A DNA stretch of 64,000 nt from Lamellibrachia columna (GCA_963662155.1 OY759269.1:3063598-3127597), one strand, 5' to 3'; positions 62,201-64,000 are shown, counted from the stretch's first letter. A program made the numbers and translations. The notes: generated by a model not told the origin, from the sequence alone.

Positions 62201-63858
62201 TAAACTTATTCTGGGCTTATTTTACCTATTTTAGCATTGAAATGCCTCGTATTCATTATTTGGTGTGTGAATCGTATAGAAATGGCAAAGGTGAAACCAC
62301 TTGTCTGTCACGTCTGTAACAACAATGTCAGTTACTACATCCTTGCTGGTTTCTCCTGTGCTGCCTCCTTCCCCGGCTTGTCTCCTGTGATGCCTCCTTC
62401 CCCGGCTTGTCTCCTGTGCTGCCTCCTTCCCCGGCTTGTCTCCTGTGCTGCCTCCTTGCCCTACTTGTCTCCTGTGATGCCTCCTTGCCCTACTTGTCTC
62501 CTGTGATGCCTCCTTCCCTGGCTTGTCTCATGTGCTGCCTCCTTGCCCGGCTTGTCTCCTGTGCTGCCTCCTTCCCCGGCTTGTCTCCTGTGATGCCTCC
62601 TTCCCCTACTTGTCTCCTGTGATGCCTCCTTCCCCGGCTTGTCTCCTGTGCTGCCTCCTTCCCCGGCTTGTCTCCTGTGATGCCTCCTTCCCTTACTTGT
62701 CTCCTGTGATGCCTCCTTCCCCTACTTGGCTCCTGTGGTGCCTCCTTCACTGGCTTGTCTCCTGTGATGCCTCCTTCCCTGGCTTGTCTCCTGTGATGCT
62801 TCCTTCCCGGCTTATCTCCTGTGCTGCCTCCTTCCCCTACTTGTCTCCTGTGATGCCTCCTTCCCCAGCTTGTCTCCTGTGATCCCTACTTGTCTCCTGT
62901 GATGCCTCCTTCCCTGGCTTGTCTCCTGTGCTGCCTCCTTCCCCGGTTTGTCTCCTGTGATGCCTCGTTCACCGGTTTGTCTCCTGTGATGCCTCCTTCC
63001 CCGGTTTGTCTCCTGTGATGCCTCCTTCCCCGGTTTGTCTCCTGTGATGCCTCCTTCCCCGGTTTGTCTCCTGTGATGCCTCCTTCCCCGGTTTGTCTCC
63101 TGTGATGCCTCCTTCCCCGGCTTGTCTCCTGTGATGCCTCCTTCCCCGGTTTGTCTCCTGTGATGCCTCCTTCCCCGGCTTGTCTCCTGTGATGCCTCCT
63201 TCCCCGGCTTGTCTCCTGTGCTGGCTGACACTACATACATAGACACTACATACATAGACACTACATACATAGACACTACATACATAGACACTACATACAT
63301 AGACACTACATACATAGACACTACATACATAGACACTACATACATAGACACTACATACATAGACACTACATACATAGACACTACATACATAGACACTACA
63401 TACATAGACACTACATACACTGTATTAGGACATCAGTGAACCAGATTATTGATAGGCTAAATCAGTTAAGGCTGGAATTTAAAATTATGTAAATATAATC
63501 TTGTAATCCAGTGCAAATTATCATAAGCTCCCCGCTGTCATGTTGAAACAGTAACACATGGAGTTCAGCAGTAGACACTTCTCAAACAAATCTTGCGGGG
63601 AGATTCATGCTGCACCCCTTTACCCCTACTCTACATGGTGCATTGTTGCACTATTAATCAACCGTCTGGTAACCTCCATTACATCAGTTGTAAATCACAT
63701 TGTTTCACTGTGACCTTGACCTTGCAGGCTACGGAGTGGAGTACGACTACCTGGATCCGCGTCAGATCAAGTGTTCCCTGGAGACTTATAAGATCCAGAG
63801 TCTCTTCCTTGCAGGACAGATCAATGGGACAACAGGATACGAGGAGGCTGGGGCTCAG
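1300..63858 (+). CDS. MTO1: MTO1/MnmG-family mitochondrial tRNA uridine-modification enzyme, partial spliced gene
   Basis: Seven internal exons join in phase into 300 codons (172+177+113+113+77+117+131 = 900 nt) without a stop. They cover the middle of the family, roughly residues 95-375 of the ~630-residue bacterial protein; both ends lie outside the window. Family knowledge: MTO1 is a mitochondrial FAD- and folate-dependent enzyme that works with GTPBP3 to place a 5-taurinomethyl (bacteria: carboxymethylaminomethyl) group on wobble U34 of certain tRNAs. Seen here: [56 protein letters not shown], the signature [14 protein letters not shown] with the conserved Cys, [16 protein letters not shown], and the second signature [13 protein letters not shown]. 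Intron sizes are 347, 935, 807, 40052, 17178 and 2340 bp. No exon is broken, so the gene looks functional. Identity rests on my recall of the family; the order and phase of all exons support it. Confidence 0.96.
1706..1756 (+). repeat. 7-bp repeat GTCATGG/GTCATGT
   Basis: About seven copies of a heptamer lie in MTO1 intron 1. Confidence 0.8.
1819..1995 (+). CDS. MTO1: MTO1 exon b
   Basis: The acceptor is TTCTTCCTCCCACAG and the donor is GTGAGT at 1996. The split Gly codon G|GG joins exon a. The exon encodes [20 protein letters not shown], an FAD-domain strand with the conserved TGTFL, then [20 protein letters not shown] and VGRLKTG. The conserved RLKTGTPPR motif is interrupted by intron 2 after the T (G|GC split). 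Both boundaries are phase 1. Confidence 0.95.
2023..2051 (+). repeat. (CAA)n microsatellite in MTO1 intron 2
   Basis: About nine CAA triplets sit 28 bp after the splice donor of exon b. The triplets are intronic, not a polyglutamine tract. Confidence 0.9.
2361..2866 (+). repeat. 36-bp minisatellite, ~14 copies
   Basis: The unit contains GATGGATGACTATGCTAGG followed by CAGCTGAGGAGGGTA. It lies in MTO1 intron 2. The unit is divisible by three and stop-free, so both strands stay open; I treat this as non-coding. Confidence 0.95.
2931..3043 (+). CDS. MTO1: MTO1 exon c
   Basis: The acceptor is ATGATATTTCAG and the donor is GTTTGT at 3044. The exon completes (G)[17 protein letters not shown] and runs through [20 protein letters not shown], matching the family block DNPSIPFSF. 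It ends in phase 0 after Lys. Confidence 0.95.
3251..3445. mobile_element. Foldback-like inverted-repeat element in MTO1 intron 3
   Basis: Arms at 3251-3274 and 3422-3445 are complementary at about 22 of 24 bases (core CAGAATTCAG / CTGAATTCTG), separated by about 147 bp. Weaker complementarity continues outward. The TTTCAGCAAGG / CTTTCTTCAGG wording recalls a dispersed repeat of marine invertebrates, but I cannot name a family. Confidence 0.6.
3851..3963 (+). CDS. MTO1: MTO1 exon d
   Basis: The acceptor is CTCTGTTGTAG and the donor is GTATTT at 3964. It encodes [18 protein letters not shown] followed by [20 protein letters not shown], equivalent to the family's CYLTHT...NLHLNSH segment. It is the least conserved exon, but phase (in 0, out 2) and order fit exactly. 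The Arg codon AG|A is split across the 40-kb intron 4. A divergent copy of its 3' end lies 65 bp downstream. Confidence 0.9.
3979..4010 (+). repeat. Intronic copy of the MTO1 exon d 3' end
   Basis: About 29 of 32 bases match 3914-3945 in exon d; the shared core is TCAACCAGCACATCCAGGA. The copy lies 65 bp downstream of the original, just inside intron 4, and it lacks the splice donor. It abuts the 12-bp array that begins at about 4012. Confidence 0.8.
4012..5168 (+). repeat. 12-bp minisatellite, ~96 copies, CAGCTG in most units
   Basis: The main units are ACACAGCTGAAC and ACACAGCTGTAC, with AGTTG, AAGCTG and ATCTG variants. It begins about 50 bp after the exon d donor. Variants form blocks repeated at longer range (for example 4284-4440 resembles 4510-4640), indicating block duplication. 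It is open in several frames on both strands only because the unit length is a multiple of three. Confidence 0.95.
5236..5967 (+). repeat. 29-bp minisatellite, ~25 copies
   Basis: The unit contains GATGTGTTGTCGGCCGTTGT then GTTTCATCT. The first few copies read TTATG and later ones TGATG, a directional variant shift. Confidence 0.95.
5968..6509. other. Unique intronic spacer
   Basis: AT-rich sequence with an 11-base G run near 6110-6120. No gene or repeat is recognised. Confidence 0.6.
6510..9122 (+). repeat. 50-bp minisatellite, ~52 copies
   Basis: The unit contains CTGTTGTTAAGACATCTACA and GACTGGAATAGACTGCTACA then CACATTCATC. It is highly homogeneous; CATC, CATT and CAGT endings and TACACAC/TGCACAC variants are interspersed in recurring patterns. 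Confidence 0.97.
9154..9584. mobile_element. Candidate non-autonomous TIR element (AGACCACAGTTGA family)
   Basis: A 431-bp segment starts AGACCACAGTTGA and ends TCAACTGTGGTCT. No ORF is seen inside. The same terminal motif bounds a shorter segment at 15479-15583. Clear target duplications are not visible. Confidence 0.55.
9689..10145 (+). repeat. 48-bp minisatellite, ~9.5 copies
   Basis: The unit contains ACTGGCACTAAACTGGCACT then GATTGTTTCAGTGCATGG. One unit near 9958 is shortened. Confidence 0.93.
10146..10793. other. Unique intronic spacer
   Basis: Ordinary AT-rich non-coding sequence. I see no gene or clear element. Confidence 0.55.
10794..13626 (+). repeat. 45-bp minisatellite, ~63 copies, each resembling the 5' half of a tRNA
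   Basis: The unit contains GGAGCTCGGTGGTAGAACGC followed by CTGACAGTTGATCAAG. The first part resembles a Pol III A box and D arm. CCTGA and TCAAG can pair as an anticodon stem with one C-A mismatch. The right part (12900-13400) has its own 180-bp-scale pattern of variants. The array is open over about 800 codons on the - strand because the unit is 15 codons long; I do not call that a gene. Confidence 0.95.
13588..13700 (+). mobile_element. SINE remnant at the end of the 45-bp array
   Basis: The last array unit alone continues past the anticodon arm into AGGACTGCTGTACAAATCCA, where TGTACAAATCC fits a degenerate B box. ACCCCACT follows about 45 bp later. The same order and spacing occur at 36810-36910, which supports a tRNA-headed SINE. 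Confidence 0.6.
13803..13919 (+). repeat. 44-bp repeat, ~2.7 copies
   Basis: The unit contains ACTGCACTGTCACCGATGTT. Copies start at 13803, 13847 and 13891. Confidence 0.9.
14175..15432 (+). repeat. 39-bp minisatellite, ~32 copies
   Basis: The unit contains GGATGACTGATCCAGGCCCA then GTCTCACTGTGTGCGCACT. Some units carry an extra GATCCAGT insertion (14610-14705), which breaks the phase. Confidence 0.95.
15479..15583. mobile_element. Short element bounded by AGACCACAG / CTGTGGTCT
   Basis: It starts AGACCACAGTTATGC and ends ATCAGCTGTGGTCT, sharing termini with the segment at 9154-9584. Its right part recurs at about 16962-17045 as part of a larger duplication. Confidence 0.5.
15598..18372 (+). 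repeat. 41-bp minisatellite in three blocks with a ~1.45-kb higher-order duplication
   Basis: The unit contains GCTGCTGGAGAGTAGTGTTG then AGTTGGCTGGGACTGTTCC. Blocks are about 15598-16225, 16308-16884 and 17050-18372. Non-repeat inserts at 16226-16307 and 16885-17049 are copies of each other or of 15498-15590. The whole structure therefore arose by duplication of repeat plus flank. Confidence 0.93.
18376..19575. other. Unique intronic spacer with a ~62-bp degenerate duplication
   Basis: AT-rich sequence. AATTCAGTCATCCAATTTA occurs at about 18617 and again near 18677, followed by similar AT-rich text. A G-rich run is at 19164-19178. No gene is seen. Confidence 0.6.
19577..19668 (+). repeat. 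~21-bp repeat, 4 copies
   Basis: The unit contains CACACCATGTAAATGTGTAG. Confidence 0.85.
19747..20326 (+). repeat. 61-bp minisatellite at the GPCR 3' end, ~9.5 copies
   Basis: The unit contains CCAATGAGTATCTCACACTG then TACAGCTTGGTCAAGAGTTC. The last unit runs into the GPCR gene: its CACTGTACAGCT, read on the - strand, encodes the receptor's final Ser-Cys-Thr-Val before a TGA. The array is therefore the receptor's likely 3' UTR. Confidence 0.93.
20309..21571 (-). CDS. Orphan class A (rhodopsin-like) G-protein-coupled receptor, intronless, nested in MTO1 intron 4
   Basis: This is a 420-codon single-exon ORF. Seven hydrophobic segments lie near residues 36-60, 67-92, 101-126, 142-164, 188-214, 257-281 and 290-314. 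Class A landmarks are N50 in TM1, D78 in TM2, C101 and C180 as the likely TM3-ECL2 disulfide, CWYP (271-274) in TM6 and NPVVF (306-310) in TM7. Cysteines after TM7 (C325, C332) could be palmitoylated. The D/E-R-Y position reads E126-A127-Y128, so the usual Arg is missing. A long ~100-residue, Ser/Arg-rich cytoplasmic tail follows. The start has A at -3 and G at +4, a good context. No N-glycosylation sequon is seen in the short N-terminus. The coding stretch is visibly more GC-rich than its surroundings. The last four codons and the stop lie in a 61-bp repeat unit. Ligand and subfamily are not recognisable; a plasma-membrane peptide or amine receptor is a guess. Confidence 0.9.
   Translation of the reverse strand: MATTMSTFVEVARQLADGTMGGAANNKGQIDTINEALYLYILAATGFTLNLTVVACIIMYKPLRRMTNAFIVHECILDMIKCLYCVPFATSLLRDVAPSFCTVLGGSYVVIVTASGFNIVAMVCCEAYTFSEHNVGGEGRGSFCCIAFGILMVYLGSVIIHLGPTIIGGDFNYNDLIGNCIFVYGTIKSYVVHAMWIVIMTLAMVGAVYYLMFFYRHVQAHSTHRLATLVRASIAISQGNIINSADIRRVVRDSLCRTRVLLIITVLFVLCWYPLFVLTLVDPMFRQPKKIYKLLTFIAWSNAAINPVVFILFDHNINMIRYFPCVRRWQACHHTDSVTNTPLMAPRSARRTTFYSRSLDRHPEGEAPTPVASPGEHFKRVGCRLCHEGQAHSSTHCNGGVRKSSLNRDMSTCEVQSCTV
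21580..22860. other. Upstream region of the GPCR; no gene seen
   Basis: Mostly AT-rich, non-coding sequence. It should contain the - strand receptor's 5' UTR and promoter, but I see no element I could name. Confidence 0.5.
22865..23025 (+). repeat. Degenerate ~57-bp AT-rich repeat, ~3 copies
   Basis: Each copy contains AAAAATACTGATAT (or GACATAT) followed by ATTCATAA and TTCAATAT. Confidence 0.65.
23128..23212 (+). repeat. 10-bp repeat AGCTTGCTAC, ~8 copies
   Basis: Near-perfect decamer array with A/G and A/C variants. Confidence 0.92.
23213..23954. other. Unique intronic spacer
   Basis: More GC-balanced than its neighbours, with short ORFs on both strands, none recognisable. No convincing splice-flanked coding segment is seen. 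Confidence 0.45.
23955..24297 (+). repeat. 41-bp minisatellite, ~8 copies
   Basis: The unit contains GGAATAAAACAACAAATCTA then ACCTAAGAGAGTGACAACAT. Confidence 0.95.
24298..24936. other. Unique intronic spacer
   Basis: No gene or repeat recognised. Confidence 0.5.
24937..25061 (+). repeat. (CA)n microsatellite
   Basis: About 60 CA dinucleotides with GA and GG interruptions at the 5' side. The 3' two-thirds is uninterrupted. Confidence 0.97.
25062..25700. other. Unique spacer with a small ~20-bp repeat
   Basis: TTTAGTTCATCTATACA-type units repeat three to four times at 25264-25322. Nothing else is recognised. Confidence 0.55.
25705..26795 (+). repeat. 50-bp minisatellite, ~21 copies
   Basis: The unit contains GGTTAGATCCTGTAGCACTG then GGCCTTGTTGGAGACATGAG. 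Alternating variants between 26270 and 26630 show a ~98-100-bp dimer period. Confidence 0.95.
26800..27125. other. Unique intronic spacer
   Basis: Nothing recognised. Confidence 0.5.
27128..28835 (+). repeat. 56-bp minisatellite, ~31 copies
   Basis: The unit contains TTGCATCAGTGCCAGCATGG then TTCACTTCAAGACTGCCAAA. All three + frames are open across it because the 56-bp unit has no stop; this is not evidence of coding. Confidence 0.96.
28862..29215. other. Unique intronic spacer
   Basis: Nothing recognised. Confidence 0.5.
29265..30345 (+). repeat. ~32-bp minisatellite with a 476-bp higher-order duplication
   Basis: The unit contains AGTGAGCCCTCTTTACGGCA then AGCTCTCTCTAC. A block of about 13 units starting near 29400 is repeated almost identically from 29876, including rare variants. 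Confidence 0.93.
30346..30640 (+). repeat. 30-bp minisatellite, ~9 copies
   Basis: The unit contains TGACATGCCCTCTACAGTGT then ACCCTCTCTA. It follows the previous array without a gap and shares the CCCTCT...TACAG wording, so it is probably a diverged derivative. Confidence 0.9.
30741..31612 (+). repeat. 45-bp minisatellite, ~19 copies
   Basis: The unit contains TGTTTAGGTCTGTCAGTAAG then TAGCAGAAGACATCTCACTG. Both strands are open because the unit is stop-free. Confidence 0.96.
31868..32745 (+). repeat. 12-bp G-rich minisatellite, ~73 copies
   Basis: The unit is GGGGTATTGCTG, with TTACTG and TTGATG variants. The + strand carries a GGGG run about every 12 bp, so G-quadruplex formation is conceivable. 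Confidence 0.95.
32747..33333. other. Unique intronic spacer
   Basis: Contains a ~100-codon open stretch at 32975-33283 with no recognisable similarity. I do not call it a gene. Confidence 0.5.
33335..34583 (+). repeat. 34-bp minisatellite, ~37 copies
   Basis: The unit contains AAGGTGACCATAATGGTGAG then GTGGTTGTATTACC. A larger ~170-bp pattern of CCATAA/CCTTAA variants repeats between 33960 and 34520. Confidence 0.94.
34668..35010 (+). repeat. Two (TA)n microsatellite blocks
   Basis: The blocks at about 34671-34840 and 34938-35010 are nearly pure TA with short interruptions, separated by ~95 bp of AT-rich text. They are self-complementary and could extrude as cruciforms. Confidence 0.93.
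35247..36105 (+). repeat. 45-bp minisatellite, 19 copies
   Basis: The unit contains AAATATTGTGTTGGCCTGTC then ACTGCGTCTCAACGAAGG. One extra A near 35911 shifts the phase. Confidence 0.96.
36246..36850 (+). repeat. 42/35-bp array of the tRNA-like head of a SINE, ~15 copies
   Basis: The unit contains CAGTGGCTGTGTGGTAGAAC then GTTGGACTGTCAGTCGAGG. TGGCTGTGTGG is A-box-like. The anticodon-arm-like part can be read as TTGGA, loop CTGTCAG with GTC in the anticodon position, and TCGAG. Shorter 35-bp units lack the GTCACA piece. Confidence 0.92.
36815..36990 (+). mobile_element. SINE body following the tRNA-head array
   Basis: Only the last unit continues into GGACGATGGTTTGAATCTAC, where GGTTTGAATCT is a good B box. 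GATGG and CTACC can form the T stem with one A-C mismatch. CACCCCACT follows about 48 bp on. The 3' end is undefined. Confidence 0.75.
37104..37212 (+). repeat. Short C-rich repeat (CCCCCAGGCC), ~8 copies
   Basis: Degenerate ~15-bp units built on CCAGGCC plus GGCCC. Confidence 0.85.
37213..37935. other. Unique spacer with a 45-bp duplication
   Basis: ACTGCTAAAATACATCTAAA followed by ACATTGTTAACATAC occurs twice at 37438-37515. A C run lies at 37673-37682. No gene is seen. Confidence 0.6.
37938..39262 (+). repeat. 51-bp minisatellite with a longer variant unit, ~25 copies
   Basis: The unit contains GACAGTCTAGCATGGTTCTC and GACCTCAGATCATCTGT. About nine units carry an extra CTCACTCTTCCTATTACTG, giving a mixed short/long unit pattern. 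Confidence 0.95.
39263..39560. other. Unique intronic spacer
   Basis: Nothing recognised. Confidence 0.5.
39562..41160 (+). repeat. 30-bp minisatellite, ~53 copies
   Basis: The unit contains ACATGGACTGCCACTTTCAC then TCAAACATAG. It is very homogeneous; the main variation is CATAG versus CATTG. It stays open on both strands for over 500 codons because the unit is ten codons and stop-free. Confidence 0.97.
41161..41852. other. Unique spacer with a small 23-bp repeat
   Basis: ACACTATATGGACCTAG is repeated about three times at 41286-41340. The rest is unremarkable. Confidence 0.6.
41853..43790 (+). repeat. 22-bp minisatellite, ~88 copies
   Basis: The unit contains TGCCTTAGGTGTTCTACAGC. Shortened units with CCTGTAGGTG occur about nine times between 42510 and 43430 and mark block duplications. 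Confidence 0.95.
43936..43985 (+). repeat. 16-bp repeat before MTO1 exon e
   Basis: About three copies of GGTCAGTGAGGTCC, 30 bp before the exon e acceptor. Confidence 0.75.
44016..44092 (+). CDS. MTO1: MTO1 exon e, carrying the catalytic Cys signature
   Basis: The acceptor is TTATTTTTGTTTCAG and the donor is GTAGGG at 44093. The exon encodes (R)[12 protein letters not shown], then [20 protein letters not shown] is the core of the first MnmG/GidA signature; its Cys corresponds to the conserved Cys (near 277 in the bacterial protein) reported as essential. The signature's first residues (SPR) are in exon d, 40 kb upstream. Confidence 0.96.
44216..44856 (+). repeat. 30-bp minisatellite, ~21 copies
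   Basis: The unit contains GACACTCGCCCAGAGAGCAC then AATGCTATAT. It begins about 120 bp after the exon e splice donor. Confidence 0.96.
44905..45120 (+). mobile_element. Possible dispersed repeat (CTTATATAGCG...GGTATCCAG type)
   Basis: TCTTATATAGCGTGGTATCC, then CAAAGCACATTACA and CCCCCTGACAGACCTGTT, resemble wording I associate with a dispersed repeat in marine invertebrates. This rests on recall only and the limits are unclear. Confidence 0.35.
45121..45846. other. Intronic spacer containing one dispersed-repeat fragment
   Basis: Apart from the fragment at 45453-45517 (listed separately), nothing is recognised. Confidence 0.5.
45453..45517 (+). repeat. Dispersed repeat fragment, copy 1
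   Basis: Shares about 75% of positions with 49588-49653, including AGTCGGC, GATAT, GACTAGT and TTAGCATAAG. Confidence 0.7.
45848..47240 (+). repeat. 29/30-bp minisatellite, ~47 copies, with a 439-bp higher-order repeat
   Basis: Units read GTAACTCTACAGTGGACATG plus TCATGGCTG (29 bp) or TCATCACTGG (30 bp). The rare variant CTACAGTAGAC recurs at an offset of 439 bp (46261 and 46700) with matching neighbours. Confidence 0.94.
47213..47818 (+). repeat. 306-bp tandem duplication carrying a unique insert and the ends of two minisatellites
   Basis: Copies start at 47213 and 47519. Each holds the end of the 29-bp array, a ~215-bp AT-rich insert and the start of the 31-bp array. An 80-codon frame is open in both copies but contains no recognisable domain. 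Confidence 0.88.
47440..48206 (+). repeat. 31-bp minisatellite, interrupted by a MITE
   Basis: The unit contains CTTGATACACTTTGACTTAA then GGCTGTTAACA. The main block is 47752-48033; units resume after the insertion at 48154-48206. Confidence 0.92.
48030..48153. mobile_element. 116-bp MITE inserted at TTAA inside the 31-bp array
   Basis: The array unit reads CTGTTAACACTTG; here it is split as CTGTTAA ... TTAACACTTG. The insert starts AGTGAAACCAAGGGCAT and ends ATGCCTTTGGTTTCACT, inverted repeats matching at 16 of 17 bases. A TTAA duplication suggests a piggyBac-type mobiliser. Because TTAA is palindromic, a TA duplication with TIRs two bases longer fits equally well. It has no coding capacity. 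Confidence 0.88.
48438..48602 (+). repeat. 27-bp minisatellite, 6 copies
   Basis: The unit contains AACACAATGTCACTTGTATA then CATAGAT. Confidence 0.94.
48682..49026 (+). repeat. 29-bp minisatellite, ~12 copies, decaying at the 3' end
   Basis: The unit contains GGGTTAGTATTGTATTTCAT then GGAAACTCT. The last four copies are progressively diverged. Confidence 0.92.
49027..49587. other. Unique intronic spacer
   Basis: Nothing recognised. Confidence 0.5.
49588..49653 (+). repeat. Dispersed repeat fragment, copy 2
   Basis: Related to 45453-45517. Its centre contains the palindrome GGCGATATCGCC and the pair AGTCGGC / GCCGACT, so it could fold as a hairpin. Confidence 0.7.
49676..50433 (+). pseudogene. 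3' end of a non-LTR retrotransposon (LINE) ORF, frameshifted and expanded by a tandem repeat
   Basis: The first part reads [19 protein letters not shown], matching the VTNEEVLRRAG block common near LINE ORF2 C-termini. A stop and frameshift follow near 49735. The next frame reads [18 protein letters not shown], matching FGHIIR..GLE. The final part, after 19 inserted nonamers, reads [20 protein letters not shown] and ends ...SAQSRHAWQ plus stop, matching KRGRGRPRTTWTDDI..WR. Reverse transcriptase and endonuclease domains are absent, so this is a dead 5'-truncated copy. The clade is not determinable. Confidence 0.8.
49800..50318 (+). repeat. 27-bp minisatellite derived from a LINE coding segment, ~19 copies
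   Basis: The unit is GACATGTTGGAGGGAACGG plus TGGAGGGT, encoding DMLEGTVEG in the frame of the flanking LINE remnant. The last unit (MLEGMVEGE) leads in frame into RGRERPR. It is almost perfectly homogeneous and so probably recent. Confidence 0.95.
50479..50510. other. Perfect 14-bp hairpin
   Basis: The arms TTTAAGTGAATAAT and ATTATTCACTTAAA flank a TTGT loop, 46 bp after the LINE remnant's stop. Confidence 0.85.
50864..51246. other. Cluster of 13 TGTACA palindromes
   Basis: Thirteen TGTACA hexamers, many extended to GTGTACAC or TGTACACC, lie in about 380 bp without a fixed period. The sequence between them is not obviously repeated. Confidence 0.85.
51247..51688. other. Unique intronic spacer
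   Basis: Contains a (GA)n run at 51455-51471 and a GT-rich stretch. Nothing else is seen. Confidence 0.5.
51689..51760 (+). repeat. (TA)n microsatellite
   Basis: Nearly pure TA run preceded by (GT)n. Confidence 0.95.
51761..52150. other. AT-rich spacer
   Basis: TTATTTAACTAATTA-type motifs recur. No gene is seen. Confidence 0.5.
52155..53435 (+). repeat. 35-bp minisatellite, ~35 copies
   Basis: The unit contains GTAGTTGTGTGTCTCTAGTC then AGCCTACATGTGCCT. A short disordered patch at 52265-52310 interrupts it. Confidence 0.96.
53436..53787. other. Unique intronic spacer
   Basis: A 64-codon ORF at 53459-53653 has no recognisable similarity and is not called. Confidence 0.5.
53788..54660 (+). 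repeat. 13-bp minisatellite, ~67 copies
   Basis: The main units are CCCCTTTGGCCTG and CCCCTTTGGCCTC, with CACCTTTGGCCTC becoming dominant on the right. It is open in several frames on both strands because 13 is not a multiple of three and no frame has a stop. Confidence 0.96.
54765..54980 (+). repeat. ~30-bp repeat, ~7 copies
   Basis: The unit contains CCTGTGTTACCCCTGGAGAT then AATATAGACT. Confidence 0.88.
55029..55818. mobile_element. pogo/mariner-like non-autonomous element with an amplified right terminus
   Basis: The left end, TACAATGGAACCTCAGTAAT with internal AGTAATCCGG repeats, resembles pogo/Tigger-like termini. The right end, AATGAGGTTACACTGTA, is its approximate inverted complement. 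TA is present at both edges, as expected for Tc1/mariner-superfamily insertion. The right terminal segment has been amplified into the 54-bp array. Confidence 0.65.
55187..55818 (+). repeat. 54-bp minisatellite built from a transposon terminus, ~11.5 copies
   Basis: The unit contains CTGTATCTGGACACATACAC and TCCATATTAATGAGGTTCCA. The latter matches, inverted, about 22 of 29 bases of the element's left end at 55029. Confidence 0.92.
55819..56908. other. Unique intronic spacer
   Basis: AT-rich sequence with a short TTTGA repeat at 56808-56824. No gene is seen. Confidence 0.5.
56909..57073 (+). repeat. 26-bp minisatellite, 6 copies
   Basis: The unit contains TTCTTCTGTTCTTAACAAGG then CCTTCA. 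A CTT-rich stretch precedes it. Confidence 0.94.
57074..57384. other. Unique intronic spacer
   Basis: Nothing recognised. Confidence 0.5.
57385..58445 (+). repeat. Mixed 15/19-bp minisatellite, ~62 units
   Basis: The units are ACAACTTCACTCTCT and the same with GTCT added. The order of short and long units itself repeats in blocks (for example 57505-57720 resembles 58160-58290). Confidence 0.94.
58509..58866 (+). repeat. 14-bp minisatellite, ~25 copies
   Basis: The unit is CACTGACGCCCCAG, with ACTC, ATG and AGTACTG variants. Confidence 0.96.
58867..59195. other. AT-rich spacer
   Basis: Nothing recognised. Confidence 0.5.
59196..59273 (+). repeat. (TA)n microsatellite
   Basis: About 38 TA dinucleotides. 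Confidence 0.96.
59274..59824. other. Unique intronic spacer
   Basis: Nothing recognised. Confidence 0.5.
59825..60105 (+). repeat. 22-bp minisatellite, ~13 copies
   Basis: The unit contains ATGTAACACCTTGACCACCC. Confidence 0.95.
60110..60872 (+). repeat. ~40-bp minisatellite, ~19 copies
   Basis: The unit contains GTAGCTTAGAGAGATCCCCA then AGGGCTGGTAGTGTGTTCAG. It follows the previous array directly; some units lack GTAG. Confidence 0.94.
60873..61270. other. Unique spacer before MTO1 exon f
   Basis: Nothing recognised apart from the acceptor tract. Confidence 0.5.
61271..61387 (+). CDS. MTO1: MTO1 exon f, with a GC splice donor
   Basis: The acceptor is AATTTCTGCAG. The exon encodes (G)[19 protein letters not shown], then [20 protein letters not shown] with the last Gly split. 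The only in-phase junction to exon g is CCAG|GCAAGT, a GC donor matching the GC-AG consensus. The nearby GT at 61392 would shift the frame. Confidence 0.95.
61410..61865 (+). repeat. ~47-bp degenerate minisatellite with an A-box-like core, ~10 copies
   Basis: The unit contains AACTTAGTGGTTAGAATGTC then TCAAGTATGACACAAG. TAACTTAGTGG differs from the tRNA A-box consensus at one position. Unit lengths vary between about 32 and 50 bp. It lies in MTO1 intron 6. Confidence 0.85.
61866..62350. other. AT-rich intronic spacer
   Basis: Nothing recognised. Confidence 0.5.
62352..63222 (+). repeat. 29-bp minisatellite, ~30 copies
   Basis: The unit contains CTGTGATGCCTCCTTCCCCG then GCTTGTCTC. GGTTTG units dominate 62940-63110, showing local homogenisation. 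Confidence 0.95.
63227..63418 (+). repeat. 15-bp minisatellite, ~13 copies
   Basis: The unit is GACACTACATACATA, almost perfect. It directly abuts the 29-bp array. Confidence 0.96.
63419..63727. other. Unique spacer before MTO1 exon g
   Basis: Nothing recognised except a pyrimidine-rich acceptor region at 63710-63727. Confidence 0.5.
63728..63858 (+). CDS. MTO1: MTO1 exon g (last exon in the window)
   Basis: The acceptor is GACCTTGACCTTGCAG and the donor is CAG|GTAGAT at 63859. The exon encodes (G)[18 protein letters not shown] and then [17 protein letters not shown], the second MnmG/GidA signature, cut just before the expected Gly-Val/Leu-Ile-Ala-Gly continuation. It ends in phase 0; the gene continues beyond the window. 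Confidence 0.96.
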
Positions 63859-64000
63859 GTAGATGGGTTGTGGGAACAGTCAATCATACAGCAATTAATC
63901 CATCTCACACCTGCCACATTTTTTTCGTTAAAATCCATATTTTGTGACTTTAAATTCTATGTAAAAACATATAACATTTATCATTAGTTAACCAGCCTAT

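Overview
This is animal nuclear DNA, most likely from a marine invertebrate. A mollusc or another lophotrochozoan is plausible, but I cannot prove it from the sequence. The evidence is a spliced eukaryotic gene with GT-AG introns, a receptor gene nested in an intron, tRNA-headed SINE remnants, a non-LTR retrotransposon tail, DNA-transposon ends, and very heavy minisatellite content. Nothing here looks bacterial or viral, and there is no operon structure.

The main gene is on the + strand and runs off both ends of the window. It is MTO1, the mitochondrial homologue of bacterial MnmG/GidA, which modifies wobble uridine in mitochondrial tRNAs. Seven internal exons (1300-1471, 1819-1995, 2931-3043, 3851-3963, 44016-44092, 61271-61387, 63728-63858) join in phase into 300 uninterrupted codons. 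Both family signatures are present: the YCPSIE block with its conserved cysteine, and the [13 protein letters not shown] block. Intron 4 is about 40.05 kb and intron 5 about 17.2 kb. Intron 6 appears to use a GC-AG splice pair.

The second gene is an intronless, 420-codon class A GPCR on the - strand (20309-21571), nested inside intron 4. It has seven hydrophobic segments, CWYP in TM6 and NPVVF in TM7. The usual D/E-R-Y motif at the end of TM3 reads E-A-Y.

Almost everything else is tandem repeat. I count about 50 separate arrays with units from 2 to about 61 bp, together about 39 kb or roughly 60% of the window. They are neighbouring but unrelated in sequence. Many are open in several frames only because their units are stop-free, so the long repetitive ORFs are not treated as genes.

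Several arrays appear to be amplified pieces of recognisable older sequence. These include the tRNA-like head of SINEs (10794-13626, 36246-36850, perhaps 61410-61865), a nine-codon piece of a LINE reverse-transcriptase C-terminus (49800-50318), the terminal inverted repeat of a pogo/mariner-like element (55187-55818), and the 3' end of the GPCR (19747-20326). A copy of the MTO1 exon 4 tail also lies beside the array at 4012-5168. This recurrent seeding of minisatellites inside one gene's introns is the most interesting feature of the window. I found no evidence of a new enzymatic or defence system.
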